A DNA stretch of 17,501 nucleotides, taken from contig CATYZV010000006.1 in assembly GCA_958415865.1 (NCBI GenBank), forward strand, positions 1-17,501, read 5' to 3'. This document shows positions 7,405 to 13,461 of the stretch, piece by piece (within the stretch, counting starts at the first letter, position 1; every line of letters starts with the position of its first letter). The stretch comes from an uncultured Selenomonadaceae bacterium. GTDB taxonomy: Bacteria; Bacillota; Negativicutes; Selenomonadales; Selenomonadaceae. The notes beneath the pieces are model-generated. The model had not been told where the DNA came from and did not search any database. It saw only the letters and a list, made by a program, of their open reading frames with translations. A program made the position numbers and the translations under genes.

Positions 7405-7435
7405 AGACACTTTTCTTAAAGTCTGAAAAGTGTCT
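7405..7435. terminator. 11-bp perfect hairpin between pth and the toxin promoter
   Basis: AGACACTTTTC (7405-7415) and GAAAAGTGTCT (7425-7435) are perfectly complementary around a 9-nt loop. On the minus strand the stem is followed by TTTATTTATG, so it could stop leftward transcription that escaped the toxin/antitoxin terminator and insulate pth. On the plus strand the next T run starts 8 nt away, which is poor for termination. Its right arm ends where the -35 of the toxin promoter should lie, so a role as an operator is also possible. The pth promoter must lie between this hairpin and 7347, but I cannot place it reliably. Confidence 0.55.
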
Positions 7436-7458
7436 AAATGAGATTTTTATGCTATAAT
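7430..7458 (+). promoter_or_regulatory. promoter of the small toxin-like gene (extended -10)
   Basis: TGCTATAAT (7450-7458) is a consensus extended -10. The -35 position (7430-7435, GTGTCT) is poor and overlaps the right arm of the upstream hairpin. The start would be near 7464, giving a leader of about 44 nt. The same TGCTATAATA core recurs on the minus strand at 7700-7691 as the proposed antitoxin promoter. Confidence 0.65.
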
Positions 7459-7463
7459 AATTA

Positions 7464-7507
7464 GGTTGCTACACTCCAAACCGGCAACGGAGAGGAGGGT
7501 TGTCATA
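7464..7507 (+). promoter_or_regulatory. structured leader with strong Shine-Dalgarno
   Basis: GTTGC (7465-7469) can pair with GCAAC (7484-7488) close to the predicted 5' end. CTCC (7474-7477) in the loop can pair with either GGAG copy (7489-7492 or 7494-7497) around the ribosome site AGGAGGG (7493-7499), which lies 8 nt before the ATG. Such structure could limit ribosome access, as in known Fst-type toxin leaders. The pairings are short and unfolded by eye only. Confidence 0.45.
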
Positions 7508-7525
7508 ATGGTAATAGAAACTTTT
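7500..7525 (+). repeat. direct repeat copy 1, over the toxin start codon
   Basis: This 26-bp stretch covers the end of the ribosome site, the ATG and codons 2-6. It matches 7660-7685 at 23 of 26 positions, including TTGTCATAATG less its first base and TAGAAAC. Two of the three differences become G-U pairs in an RNA duplex with the antisense transcript of copy 2, leaving a single A-C mismatch. Confidence 0.9.
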
Positions 7526-7588
7526 GTGCTGTCTATCGTAGCAAGTGTGATTGCCCATTACATTTGCAAGTGGCTGGATAGAAAATAG
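7508..7588 (+). CDS. 26-residue hydrophobic peptide, putative type I toxin (Fst/Ldr-like architecture)
   Basis: ATG-to-TAG frame of 26 codons, below usual gene-calling cut-offs. The peptide begins MVIETF, has a hydrophobic helix from about V7 to A16 (continuing through Y18-C20) and ends with the charged, tryptophan-bearing tail ICKWLDRK. One membrane span with a basic W-L-x-R/K tail is the layout of Fst/Ldr-type toxins, which insert into the inner membrane. There is no clear sequence identity to Fst, and I cannot run a search. It has its own consensus -10 and an excellent Shine-Dalgarno (AGGAGGG, 8-nt spacing), and its transcript (about 7464-7661) ends at a hairpin shared with a convergent antisense RNA. 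I recall similar ICKWLD-ending small ORFs in Firmicute genomes. That it is translated is likely; that it is toxic is inference. Confidence 0.75.
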   Translation: MVIETFVLSIVASVIAHYICKWLDRK

Positions 7589-7620
7589 CACGTAAATTGT
7601 AGTAACCAGCACAGTATTAA

Positions 7621-7661
7621 AAAGGCACCTGCTTGCGTCCCACCGCTTGCAGGTGTCTTTT
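7621..7661. terminator. shared bidirectional terminator of toxin mRNA and antisense RNA
   Basis: GGCACCTGC (7624-7632) pairs with GCAGGTGTC (7649-7657) with one G-U on the plus strand (an A-C mismatch on the minus strand). It is flanked by an A tract (7619-7623) and a T tract (7658-7661), so each strand has a stem followed by U residues. A T-T internal mismatch and two further G-C pairs lie inside. It is also the only visible terminator for the Crp/TetR/exporter operon arriving from the right. Confidence 0.88.
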
Positions 7662-7685
7662 GTCATAATGATAGTAGAAACCTTT
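7660..7685 (+). repeat. direct repeat copy 2, at the 5' end of the antisense RNA
   Basis: Second copy of the toxin initiation region, lying just beyond the shared terminator. On the plus strand it still spells a MIVETF start without any Shine-Dalgarno, suggesting it arose by duplication of the toxin 5' end. Transcribed from the minus strand, it supplies sequence complementary to the toxin start site. Confidence 0.9.
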
Positions 7686-7691
7686 ACCTAT

Positions 7692-7720
7692 ATTATAGCA
7701 CAGATTTTATTTTTTGGCAT
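7692..7720 (-). promoter_or_regulatory. promoter of the antisense RNA (extended -10)
   Basis: On the minus strand TGCTATAAT (7700-7692) is a consensus extended -10, only 7 bp after the stop of the Crp-like gene. The -35 region falls inside the last codons of that gene (around 7714-7720) and is a poor match. The element is the same as in the opposing toxin promoter. Confidence 0.65.
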
Positions 7721-8402
7721 TAGGTGAAGAAATTTTCCGCGACAGAGATTTTTCATCTATTATTTTGATCCTGCCGCGCATAAGCTCTACCCAGCCGCGC
7801 TCGGAAAAGTCTTTGAGCATACGTGTAACTACTTCACGCGCCGTGCCCATGAGCTTGGCTATCTGCTCGTGCGTCATCTTGACTTCGCCGTCTTGTGCCT
7901 CGCTGAGCAGGAACGATGCCAGACGCTTGTCAAAGCCGGTGAATATCATCTGCTGCATGGCATAGGTGATTTTGCAGAGGCGGCTTGTGGCGAGCTTGTA
8001 GACCTGAGCTTCAAGGTAGATGTTGTTCTGCATGACGTAGGAAAATGTATCGGGCAGGATTTGGATTATCTTGCTGTCAGCGAGTGTTTCTATGAATATA
8101 TCTAGGCTGATGTCCGGCAGTACGCACGAGGCGGACAGAATGCAGATATCGCCTGTTCTTAGGCGGTAGAGCGTAATATCTCTGCCCTCTTCTGACAGCG
8201 TGTAGACGCGCAGTGCGCCCTGCTTTACGATGAGCAGCCCGGAACAGCCGCCGGCGGTGCTGTGCACGGAACTGCCAGCCGGCAGGACGGACAGATTGGA
8301 GGCGCGGATGATAAACTGCTGCTGCTTTAAGGTCAATTTATCCCAGGCGGGGAAATGCGTGTTCAAGAGGACAATATTATGCTGATTTAGCAAGGGCATC
8401 AC
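7707..8402 (-). CDS. Crp/Fnr-family transcriptional regulator
   Basis: 231 residues with a cyclic-nucleotide-binding-like beta-roll (about 18-130, with GLLIVKQGALRVYTLSEEGR and YRLRTGDICILSASCVL). A long dimer helix (about 130-165) and a C-terminal winged helix (about 172-218) follow, with the HTH EQIAKLMGTAREVVTRMLKDF and the wing RGRIKIID. The cAMP-contact residues of Crp are not obvious. Cysteines are C53, C87, C93 and C143, not the N-terminal Fnr cluster, so the effector is unknown. Start is GTG at 8402 or ATG at 8399; the ribosome site is weak (GAAG). It begins 10 bp after the TetR gene and should be co-transcribed with it. Its last codons overlap the proposed antitoxin promoter, and it has no terminator of its own before the shared hairpin. 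Confidence 0.9.
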   Translation of the reverse strand: MMPLLNQHNIVLLNTHFPAWDKLTLKQQQFIIRASNLSVLPAGSSVHSTAGGCSGLLIVKQGALRVYTLSEEGRDITLYRLRTGDICILSASCVLPDISLDIFIETLADSKIIQILPDTFSYVMQNNIYLEAQVYKLATSRLCKITYAMQQMIFTGFDKRLASFLLSEAQDGEVKMTHEQIAKLMGTAREVVTRMLKDFSERGWVELMRGRIKIIDEKSLSRKISSPNAKK

Positions 8403-8412
8403 TTCGCTTTTT

Positions 8413-8991
8413 CTATTTTATATAAAAGCTGAACAGCTGCGACAGGTTGTCGGCAAGCTCATAAAGCGGTGCTGTATCCTTGCGCGTCAAAGACAGCGTT
8501 ATAGCACCTTCCGTCATCACGGAGACGGTCATGGCGATGAATTCAGCTTTATCTTTTTCTATTCCTGTATCTATGAGCTTATTATAATGCAGCTGTTTGA
8601 TCTTGTCGAATATGCTCTGGCAGCGCAGACGCAGCCGTTCATTGCCGGCGAAGGTCTCAAGAGCCATTAGGCTGATGGATACATCGGGGCGGAACGTGTC
8701 GTTTTCTATCTTGCGGGCGATAAAGCGCAGATGTTCTTGGAATGCTTCTATAGGATCCTTATGTGCGGAAAGAGTGGCAGATATCTCCGAGCATATCATA
8801 TCGGAGGTCTTTTGCAGAGCCTCGTCGGCGAGCTGTTCTTTTCCCTGCGGAAAGTAATAGTAAAGTGAGCCTTTGGGGGCGCGGCTGAGCTTTAATATCT
8901 CACTGATGCCCGTAGCGTGATAGCCTTTGTTGGCAAACAAGGCTGAAGCCGTGTTTATAAAAATTTCTTTCGTATTATTGTTCTTTGTCAA
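8413..8991 (-). CDS. TetR-family transcriptional repressor (LmrA/YxaF-like)
   Basis: 192 residues. The N-terminal HTH (about 9-52) reads INTASALFANKGYHATGISE, then ILKLSRAPKGSLYYYFPQGKE, the TetR signature with a KGSLYYYF recognition-helix end. The helical ligand domain follows. The APKGSLYYYFPxGKEQLA variant is typical of the LmrA/YxaF group, which represses drug exporters. The start codon is TTG at 8991-8989, one base after the exporter stop, with AAAGGCGG upstream; the next in-frame Met lies deep inside the HTH-to-core region. Being the second gene of the exporter operon, it most likely represses it and itself through the operator at 10269-10286. Confidence 0.92.
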   Translation of the reverse strand: MTKNNNTKEIFINTASALFANKGYHATGISEILKLSRAPKGSLYYYFPQGKEQLADEALQKTSDMICSEISATLSAHKDPIEAFQEHLRFIARKIENDTFRPDVSISLMALETFAGNERLRLRCQSIFDKIKQLHYNKLIDTGIEKDKAEFIAMTVSVMTEGAITLSLTRKDTAPLYELADNLSQLFSFYIK

Positions 8992-8992
8992 T

Positions 8993-10240
8993 TCATCGAC
9001 CGCCTTTTTTATCAGCCGGAGCGTATTTTTTCGTTATGAAGAGGTATACACCAAGTGCCAGCAGTTCTGACGCAGCTATGGCGATGCCTGTGGGCAGGGC
9101 TGTAGTGCCTCCGCCTATGCCGACGACAGGTGCGATCAGGCCGCCGGATATCATCGAGAAGAATCCCAGCAGAGCCGAGGCACTGCCGGCGACTTTTTTC
9201 TGCGCGCGCATGGCGAGTGAAAAGCTAGTGGCGGCGATGTTGGCGAGCGAGATTTCCGACAGCAGCATAAAGGCGATCAGCACGTATATATTTAAATCGA
9301 GCAGCAGGCCTATTAAAAATAGAATGCCAAATACAGTGCCTTGAATCAGGCCGCCGTACATCAATTTCATATCGCTGATGCGCCCGGTCAATGCGCCGGT
9401 TATCTTGCCCATCACCATCATGCCGATGCCGACGATGGCAAAGACGAAGGAAAATTCCTGCGGCGTGAAGCCGTATATACCCTGCAGTACGAACGGCATA
9501 CCGGAGATGTAGGCAAACAGCGAGGTGAATACAAAAAACTGAATAGCGCAGAGGCTGGCGAAATACGGTCTAGCACAGAGTCCTCCGAATACCTTTAATA
9601 CGTGCTTGAAATCGCCTTTGAGGCGTTTTTCTACAGGAAGGCTTTCTTCGTATTTGCATACAGCTATCAACAATACAGCGGCAGTTATGGCTGTCAGCAG
9701 AGCGAAGATGCCTTCCCAAGGGGAAAAGCGCAGCAGCTGGCCGCCGAGCACCGGGGCGATGATGGGCGCAATGCCTTGAATGATCATGACGGTGGCGAGA
9801 AATTTCGTCAGCATTGTACCGCGGTAAATATCGCTGGCAATAGCGCGGCTGACGACGAGAGCCGACGAAGCGGCAAAGCCTCCGGCCAAGCGCAGGGCTA
9901 TCAAGCTGTGTACATTGGGAGCTGCGGTGCATGCTGCCATGGTAAGTGCCAATACGCCTAGGCCTGCTATCAAAGGCATACGGCGGCCGTAGATATCGCT
10001 GAGCGGTCCGGCTATGACCTGCCCGAAAGCCATTCCCAAGAGCCATGTCGTTATCGTAAGCTGTACCATCGACGGTGTTGTGCTAAATGCTTCGACTATT
10101 TCCGGCATCGCCGGCAGGTACATATCGGTCGCCAACGGTCCGATAGCGGCAACTGAGGCGAGCAGTATTATCAGCAGCCGTCTGCTGTCCGCCGGTTTAT
10201 CTTCAGCGGTATTTAAAGAGCTGTCATTTGAATTGTCCAT
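8993..10240 (-). CDS. Bcr/CflA-family multidrug efflux MFS transporter
   Basis: 415-residue inner-membrane proton-coupled exporter with about 12 hydrophobic helices after a 20-residue polar N-terminus. Helix 1 carries GPLATDMYLPAMPEI (residues 37-51), the hallmark of the Bcr/CflA (DHA1) group. The loop 2-3 motif A variant GPLSDIYGRRMPLIAG follows, and the helix 4 segment ALRLAGGFAASSALVVSRAI is also typical. Substrates (for example bicyclomycin, chloramphenicol or others) cannot be told from sequence. CGGAGG lies 9 nt before the ATG. First gene of an operon with a TetR and a Crp-like regulator. Confidence 0.93.
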   Translation of the reverse strand: MDNSNDSSLNTAEDKPADSRRLLIILLASVAAIGPLATDMYLPAMPEIVEAFSTTPSMVQLTITTWLLGMAFGQVIAGPLSDIYGRRMPLIAGLGVLALTMAACTAAPNVHSLIALRLAGGFAASSALVVSRAIASDIYRGTMLTKFLATVMIIQGIAPIIAPVLGGQLLRFSPWEGIFALLTAITAAVLLIAVCKYEESLPVEKRLKGDFKHVLKVFGGLCARPYFASLCAIQFFVFTSLFAYISGMPFVLQGIYGFTPQEFSFVFAIVGIGMMVMGKITGALTGRISDMKLMYGGLIQGTVFGILFLIGLLLDLNIYVLIAFMLLSEISLANIAATSFSLAMRAQKKVAGSASALLGFFSMISGGLIAPVVGIGGGTTALPTGIAIAASELLALGVYLFITKKYAPADKKGGR

Positions 10241-10268
10241 ATAGTATCCTCCGTTTTGTTTACAGAAT

Positions 10269-10286
10269 TATAGCGATTGGTCTATA
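10269..10286. promoter_or_regulatory. LmrA/YxaF-like operator of the exporter operon
   Basis: On the minus strand the site reads TATAGACCAATCGCTATA, with 5-bp inverted arms TATAG/CTATA. It begins at the last base of the -10 and covers the transcription start. It resembles the ATAGACC...TC..CTATA box that I remember for Bacillus subtilis LmrA/YxaF, and the TetR encoded in this operon is of that type. A related half-site (TATAGTCAATCC, 10306-10317 on the plus strand) overlaps the -35. Confidence 0.6.
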
Positions 10287-10314
10287 TAATATCATTTTGT
10301 TTCGGTATAGTCAA
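10286..10314 (-). promoter_or_regulatory. promoter of the exporter-TetR-Crp operon
   Basis: On the minus strand TTGACT (10314-10309), exactly 17 bp, then TATTAT (10291-10286): five of six matches in each hexamer. Transcription should start near 10279, inside the proposed TetR operator. Confidence 0.75.
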
Positions 10315-10401
10315 TCCATTTTACAGAATGCTTACGGAAATATAATTGAATTTTAATTTACACTGCATAGGCTGTTTACATTTGTCTTTTATAATAACAG
10401 T

Positions 10402-10428
10402 CATGAATATAGCTTAGAATATTTCATG
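10402..10428. other. inverted repeat upstream of the metallophosphoesterase promoter
   Basis: CATGAA (10402-10407) and TTCATG (10423-10428) are separated by 15 bp. The right arm coincides with the proposed -35. Candidate operator; the cognate protein is unknown. Confidence 0.3.
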
Positions 10429-10451
10429 CTTTACCCAAAAGGGTATATTAT
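10423..10451 (+). promoter_or_regulatory. candidate promoter of the metallophosphoesterase gene, with internal dyad
   Basis: TTCATG (10423-10428), 17 bp, then TATTAT (10446-10451). The spacer holds a perfect dyad TACCCAAAAGGGTA (10432-10445), a natural position for a repressor. An alternative TATAAT at 10390-10395 lacks a well-placed -35. The remainder of the 239-bp divergent gap is AT-rich and shows nothing else I can support. Confidence 0.4.
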
Positions 10452-10479
10452 ATTTGCTTAGGCAAAGGAGAGACCGGAA

Positions 10480-12057
10480 ATGTTTAATTTCAGGAAAAGC
10501 AAAAAACAAATGATAGCTCTGTGCTTGACTGCTGCACTCAGCGCAGGTTCTTTGACCGTTTATGCGGCAACGGAACATTGGAATGATGCTTCCTTGACAC
10601 CGCAGGCTGTAACGAAGACGGCTGTTTCAGATAACACTGACTGGGCACAGTGGAAGGCAAGCTGGGATAAGATAAAGACAAATTACGAACAGGTGTCGCT
10701 CGCTCCCGGTGCTGATTTTTCCAAGCTGAATTTCGGCTGGTATTCCAAGGAAAAATCTGATGCAGCAGTGGTGCGCATCGCTGATAATAAAAAGATGAAA
10801 AACGCTAGAGAATTTACCGGCACCTGCCAGGACGGCACGGTTATCGGCGGCGTTCAGTATTATACGAATAAGGTAACTGCTGACGGCTTTGAACCGAACA
10901 AGACGTATTACTATCAGGTAAAACTCAACGGCAAGTGGCAGGACGCTCAGCAGTACAAGACAGGCGATCCGAATAACTTCTCGTTCATGTACGTAGGCGA
11001 CCCGCAGATCGGCGCATCTGCCGGCCAGACTCCGGCTGAAGGCGATGCTAAGCAGGACGGCGATATAGCAGCTAGAAACGATTCCTACAACTGGAACAAG
11101 ACGCTAAACAGTGCACTGTCTCAGCACCCTGAAATCAACTTCCTCGTATCTCCCGGCGACCAGATCAACGAACCGGCAGGCAAGGTCGGCAACGATACAG
11201 ACCCTGCCAAGCTGCAGGTACAGGAATATCAGTACTCCGGCTATCTCTCCGCTGCGGCTCTGCGCAGCCTGCCTGAAGCTACGAGCATCGGCAACCATGA
11301 CAGCTTGACTGCAAGCTATCAGAATCATTTCAACACGCCGAATACCTTCACGGAAGAAGCTAACCCGACACCCGCGGGCCACGGCTACTACTATACCTAC
11401 GGCAACGCGCTGTTCATCCACATCAACGCCAACAACTACAATGCCGCTGATCACAAAGCATTGATTGAAAAAGCCATCGCCGCTCATCCCGATACGAAAT
11501 GGCGCATCGTCGTAATGCACCAGGATATCTACGGCTCCGGTCTCGACCATTCCGACTCCGACGGTATCATCCTGCGCAATCAGCTCACGCCTATCTACGA
11601 TGCCAACAAGATCGACGTAGTGCTCCAGGGTCATGACCACACCTATGCCCGCACCTATCAGCTGACGAGCAAAGCAGGCAAGTACGACGACTTTGCCGAT
11701 ATGAAAGCAGCCGGCCAGCAGGGCCAGCATCACAATCTGCTCGATGCTAAGCTCAAAAACGATCCGCAGTACAAGCAGTTCTACGAATCGCAGAACCTCT
11801 GCTACACCATTGCTGACATGAAGCAGGGCACATTGATAAATCCAAAAGGTGTCTTCTACATGACTTCCAACTCGGCCAGCGGTTCTAAGTTCTACAACCT
11901 CATCCCGCAGCAGCAGGATTACGTTGCAGCACGCAATCAGACTTGGAGACCGACCTACTCCGTCATCAACATCACGAATGATAAATTCACCATCAACACC
12001 TACGATGCACAGACGGGCACCCCGATAGATGAAGCATACAGCATTATCAAAAACTGA
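10480..12057 (+). CDS. secreted purple-acid-phosphatase-like metallophosphoesterase
   Basis: 525 residues with a Sec signal peptide: basic start (R5, K6, K8, K9), hydrophobic stretch about 11-27 and cleavage probably after VYA or VYAA (29-30). A fibronectin-like PAP N-terminal domain (about 78-162) ends at the YYYQVKLNGKWQDAQQYKTG strands. The calcineurin-type catalytic domain follows with all dimetal motifs: YVGDPQIG (D174), SPGDQIN (D227), SIGNHD (N272, H273), VVMHQD (H347) and LQGHDHTYART (H385, H387). It is presumably an exported phosphomonoesterase or diesterase; the substrate is unknown. No sorting motif is seen at the C-terminus, so it is free or periplasmic. The ribosome site AGGAGA lies 8 nt before the ATG. 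It is transcribed divergently from the exporter operon. Codon use becomes more GC-rich after about residue 150. Confidence 0.93.
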   Translation: MFNFRKSKKQMIALCLTAALSAGSLTVYAATEHWNDASLTPQAVTKTAVSDNTDWAQWKASWDKIKTNYEQVSLAPGADFSKLNFGWYSKEKSDAAVVRIADNKKMKNAREFTGTCQDGTVIGGVQYYTNKVTADGFEPNKTYYYQVKLNGKWQDAQQYKTGDPNNFSFMYVGDPQIGASAGQTPAEGDAKQDGDIAARNDSYNWNKTLNSALSQHPEINFLVSPGDQINEPAGKVGNDTDPAKLQVQEYQYSGYLSAAALRSLPEATSIGNHDSLTASYQNHFNTPNTFTEEANPTPAGHGYYYTYGNALFIHINANNYNAADHKALIEKAIAAHPDTKWRIVVMHQDIYGSGLDHSDSDGIILRNQLTPIYDANKIDVVLQGHDHTYARTYQLTSKAGKYDDFADMKAAGQQGQHHNLLDAKLKNDPQYKQFYESQNLCYTIADMKQGTLINPKGVFYMTSNSASGSKFYNLIPQQQDYVAARNQTWRPTYSVINITNDKFTINTYDAQTGTPIDEAYSIIKN

Positions 12058-12080
12058 TAGACATGCAAAATAAATAATAA

Positions 12081-12124
12081 AAACACGAGGGACTGCGGCG
12101 AATGCTGCAGTCCCATTGGTGTTT
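12081..12124. terminator. stable hairpin after the metallophosphoesterase gene
   Basis: GGGACTGC (12089-12096) pairs with GCAGTCCC (12107-12114). Three inner pairs extend it to 11 bp around a GAAT tetraloop, and an outer AAACAC/GTGTTT helix (12081-12086 with 12119-12124) closes the base. The plus-strand tail (ATTGGTGTTTC) is not a clean U tract; the minus-strand tail is U-rich. It probably attenuates or ends the phosphoesterase transcript, 24 bp after its stop. Confidence 0.55.
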
Positions 12125-12148
12125 CAAGATGGGATTGGAAAAAACAGA

Positions 12149-13294
12149 ATGAATTTTAAATTTCTCAACAATATATGGGTGCGCGCCATCGTGATAATCG
12201 CTGTGCTGATAGGCGGATTCTTTTTTTTGCGTGCCTACAATCAAGTAGAAAAACCGATGCTGGTAAACACACAGGGCCGTACCTTTGAACAGGCGACTGT
12301 CGTGGAAATAATCCAAGACAATATCCAGGAAAACGGCAGCCGCGTGGGCGACCAAATTGTGAAGCTGCGCATGGAGTCAGGACCGCAGAAAGGGCAGATA
12401 GTAGAAGCCAACAGCCCTAACGGTCTTTTGTTCGGCGCGGCATGCGAACCGGGCATGAGCGTCATAACTATTTCCAGCCTCGTCGGACAGCTCGATGTTA
12501 CGACCGTTTATAACGTCGACAGGACAGTGCCCATATACATCTTCATCGGCACATTTTTGCTTCTATTATGTTTAATCGGCGGCAAGAAAGGCTTTAAATC
12601 TGCCGTGGCTCTCGTATTCAGCTTCGTCTGCTTCATCTGGCTGTTCTTCCCTATGATCATGCGCGGCATTTCGCCGTTTCTGGCGGCAATCACCACCTGC
12701 ACCATAGTCATTGCCGCTACTATCTGCCTGATCAACGGTTTTACGATCAAAGCGTTAAACGCAATCTTAGCTACATTTTTCGGGTTGCTGACTGCCGGCA
12801 TTGCCGCCGATGTATTCGGCCACGCTACGATTCTATCCGGCTACAATGTATCGAATATCGAATCATTGATATTCATCGGACAGAATACTTTGATCGATGT
12901 GGGACAGATACTGTTTGCCGGGGTATTGTTCGCCAGCCTCGGCGCTGTAATGGACATCGCGATGGACGTATCGTCGGCAGTCAATGAAATTCACCATAAG
13001 AATCCGTCCATGCCTCCTTTGGAATTATTCAAAAGCGGCATGAACGTAGGGCGCGATGTTATGGGCACAATGTCCACCACTTTGATACTCGCCTTCTTCG
13101 GCGGCTCGCTCGGCACTTGGGTGCTCAACTACGTCTACGACCTGCCGTATCTGCAGCTGATCAATTCCAACTCCATCGGCATTGAAATACTGCAAGGTAT
13201 ATCCGGCAGCTTCGGGGTAATCTTCACCGTGCCTCTCGTGGCAGCATTTTCTGCATGGCTGCCACATTTCATAGAATCGCATAGAGTCAAATGA
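12149..13294 (+). CDS. YibE/F-family membrane protein
   Basis: 381 residues from the ATG at 12149; the frame stays open upstream to a TTG at 12116, but that lies inside the preceding hairpin. TM1 is at about 11-28. An exported soluble segment (about 30-125) has a beta-rich VVEIIQDN ... VKLRMESGPQKGQIVEA part. About seven further membrane helices run from 127 to the end. The diagnostic stretch GRDVMGTMSTTLILAF (301-316) and the GKKGFKSAVAL loop (145-155) match YibE/F proteins, whose function is not established. The ribosome site is weak, and the gene may depend partly on read-through from the phosphoesterase gene. No strong terminator follows; a 7-bp dyad GAATAGA/TCTATTC (13296-13302 with 13320-13326) lacks a T run. 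Confidence 0.88.
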   Translation: MNFKFLNNIWVRAIVIIAVLIGGFFFLRAYNQVEKPMLVNTQGRTFEQATVVEIIQDNIQENGSRVGDQIVKLRMESGPQKGQIVEANSPNGLLFGAACEPGMSVITISSLVGQLDVTTVYNVDRTVPIYIFIGTFLLLLCLIGGKKGFKSAVALVFSFVCFIWLFFPMIMRGISPFLAAITTCTIVIAATICLINGFTIKALNAILATFFGLLTAGIAADVFGHATILSGYNVSNIESLIFIGQNTLIDVGQILFAGVLFASLGAVMDIAMDVSSAVNEIHHKNPSMPPLELFKSGMNVGRDVMGTMSTTLILAFFGGSLGTWVLNYVYDLPYLQLINSNSIGIEILQGISGSFGVIFTVPLVAAFSAWLPHFIESHRVK

Positions 13295-13349
13295 CGAATA
13301 GACTTGAATTTTTATAGTATCTATTCTAAAATGAAATCAGTTCAACATG

Positions 13350-13359
13350 AGTGATCACT
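13350..13359. other. 10-bp perfect palindrome upstream of sbcD
   Basis: AGTGATCACT is perfectly self-complementary and ends 4 bp before the best -35 candidate of sbcDC. Possible operator; it does not look like a GAAC-N4-GTTC SOS box. Confidence 0.3.
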
Positions 13360-13362
13360 TCT

Positions 13363-13391
13363 TTGAGCTACGGTGCTTGGAAGATTATTCT
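13363..13391 (+). promoter_or_regulatory. candidate promoter of sbcDC
   Basis: TTGAGC (13363-13368), exactly 17 bp, then TATTCT (13386-13391). The 167-bp gap after the YibE/F gene needs a promoter, and this is the best-spaced pair. It would give a leader of about 65 nt. Confidence 0.4.
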
Positions 13392-13461
13392 TGTTGGACT
13401 TTTTTTCAATACATATCAGGACGAAACGGAATTAATTACAATACAGTCGGGAGGAATTTTT

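Larger units (their letters stand above)
7619..7686 (-). ncRNA. putative antitoxin RNA (par RNA II-like)
   Basis: Predicted minus-strand transcript of about 67 nt, starting 6-7 nt after TGCTATAAT and ending at the shared hairpin. Its 5' third is complementary to the toxin start-codon region through the direct repeat (25 of 26 pairs, two of them G-U). Its 3' part is the complement of the toxin mRNA 3' hairpin. Size, convergent orientation, shared terminator and repeat-borne complementarity follow the par/Fst type I arrangement known from enterococcal plasmids. It contains no convincing reading frame. No expression data are available. Confidence 0.7.

Noticed and set aside
7469..7666. 65-codon minus-strand frame across the toxin region
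   Set aside because: It runs through the shared terminator and has no ribosome site. The structured features there are better explained by the toxin/antisense RNA pair.
7400..7720. Riboswitch or attenuator for pth as an explanation of the structured region
   Set aside because: The region carries its own consensus -10 elements on both strands pointing towards each other and a duplicated start-codon region. A cis-regulatory leader of pth would not explain this.
11104..11733. Antisense open frame (209 codons) inside the metallophosphoesterase gene
   Set aside because: The plus-strand frame carries all metal-binding motifs; the antisense product is low-complexity Val/Gly-rich and has no start context.
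13351..13461. N-terminal extension of SbcD from an upstream GTG
   Set aside because: The family begins at the MRIMHLSDLH position, which has a strong ribosome site; the extension has none and resembles no SbcD.
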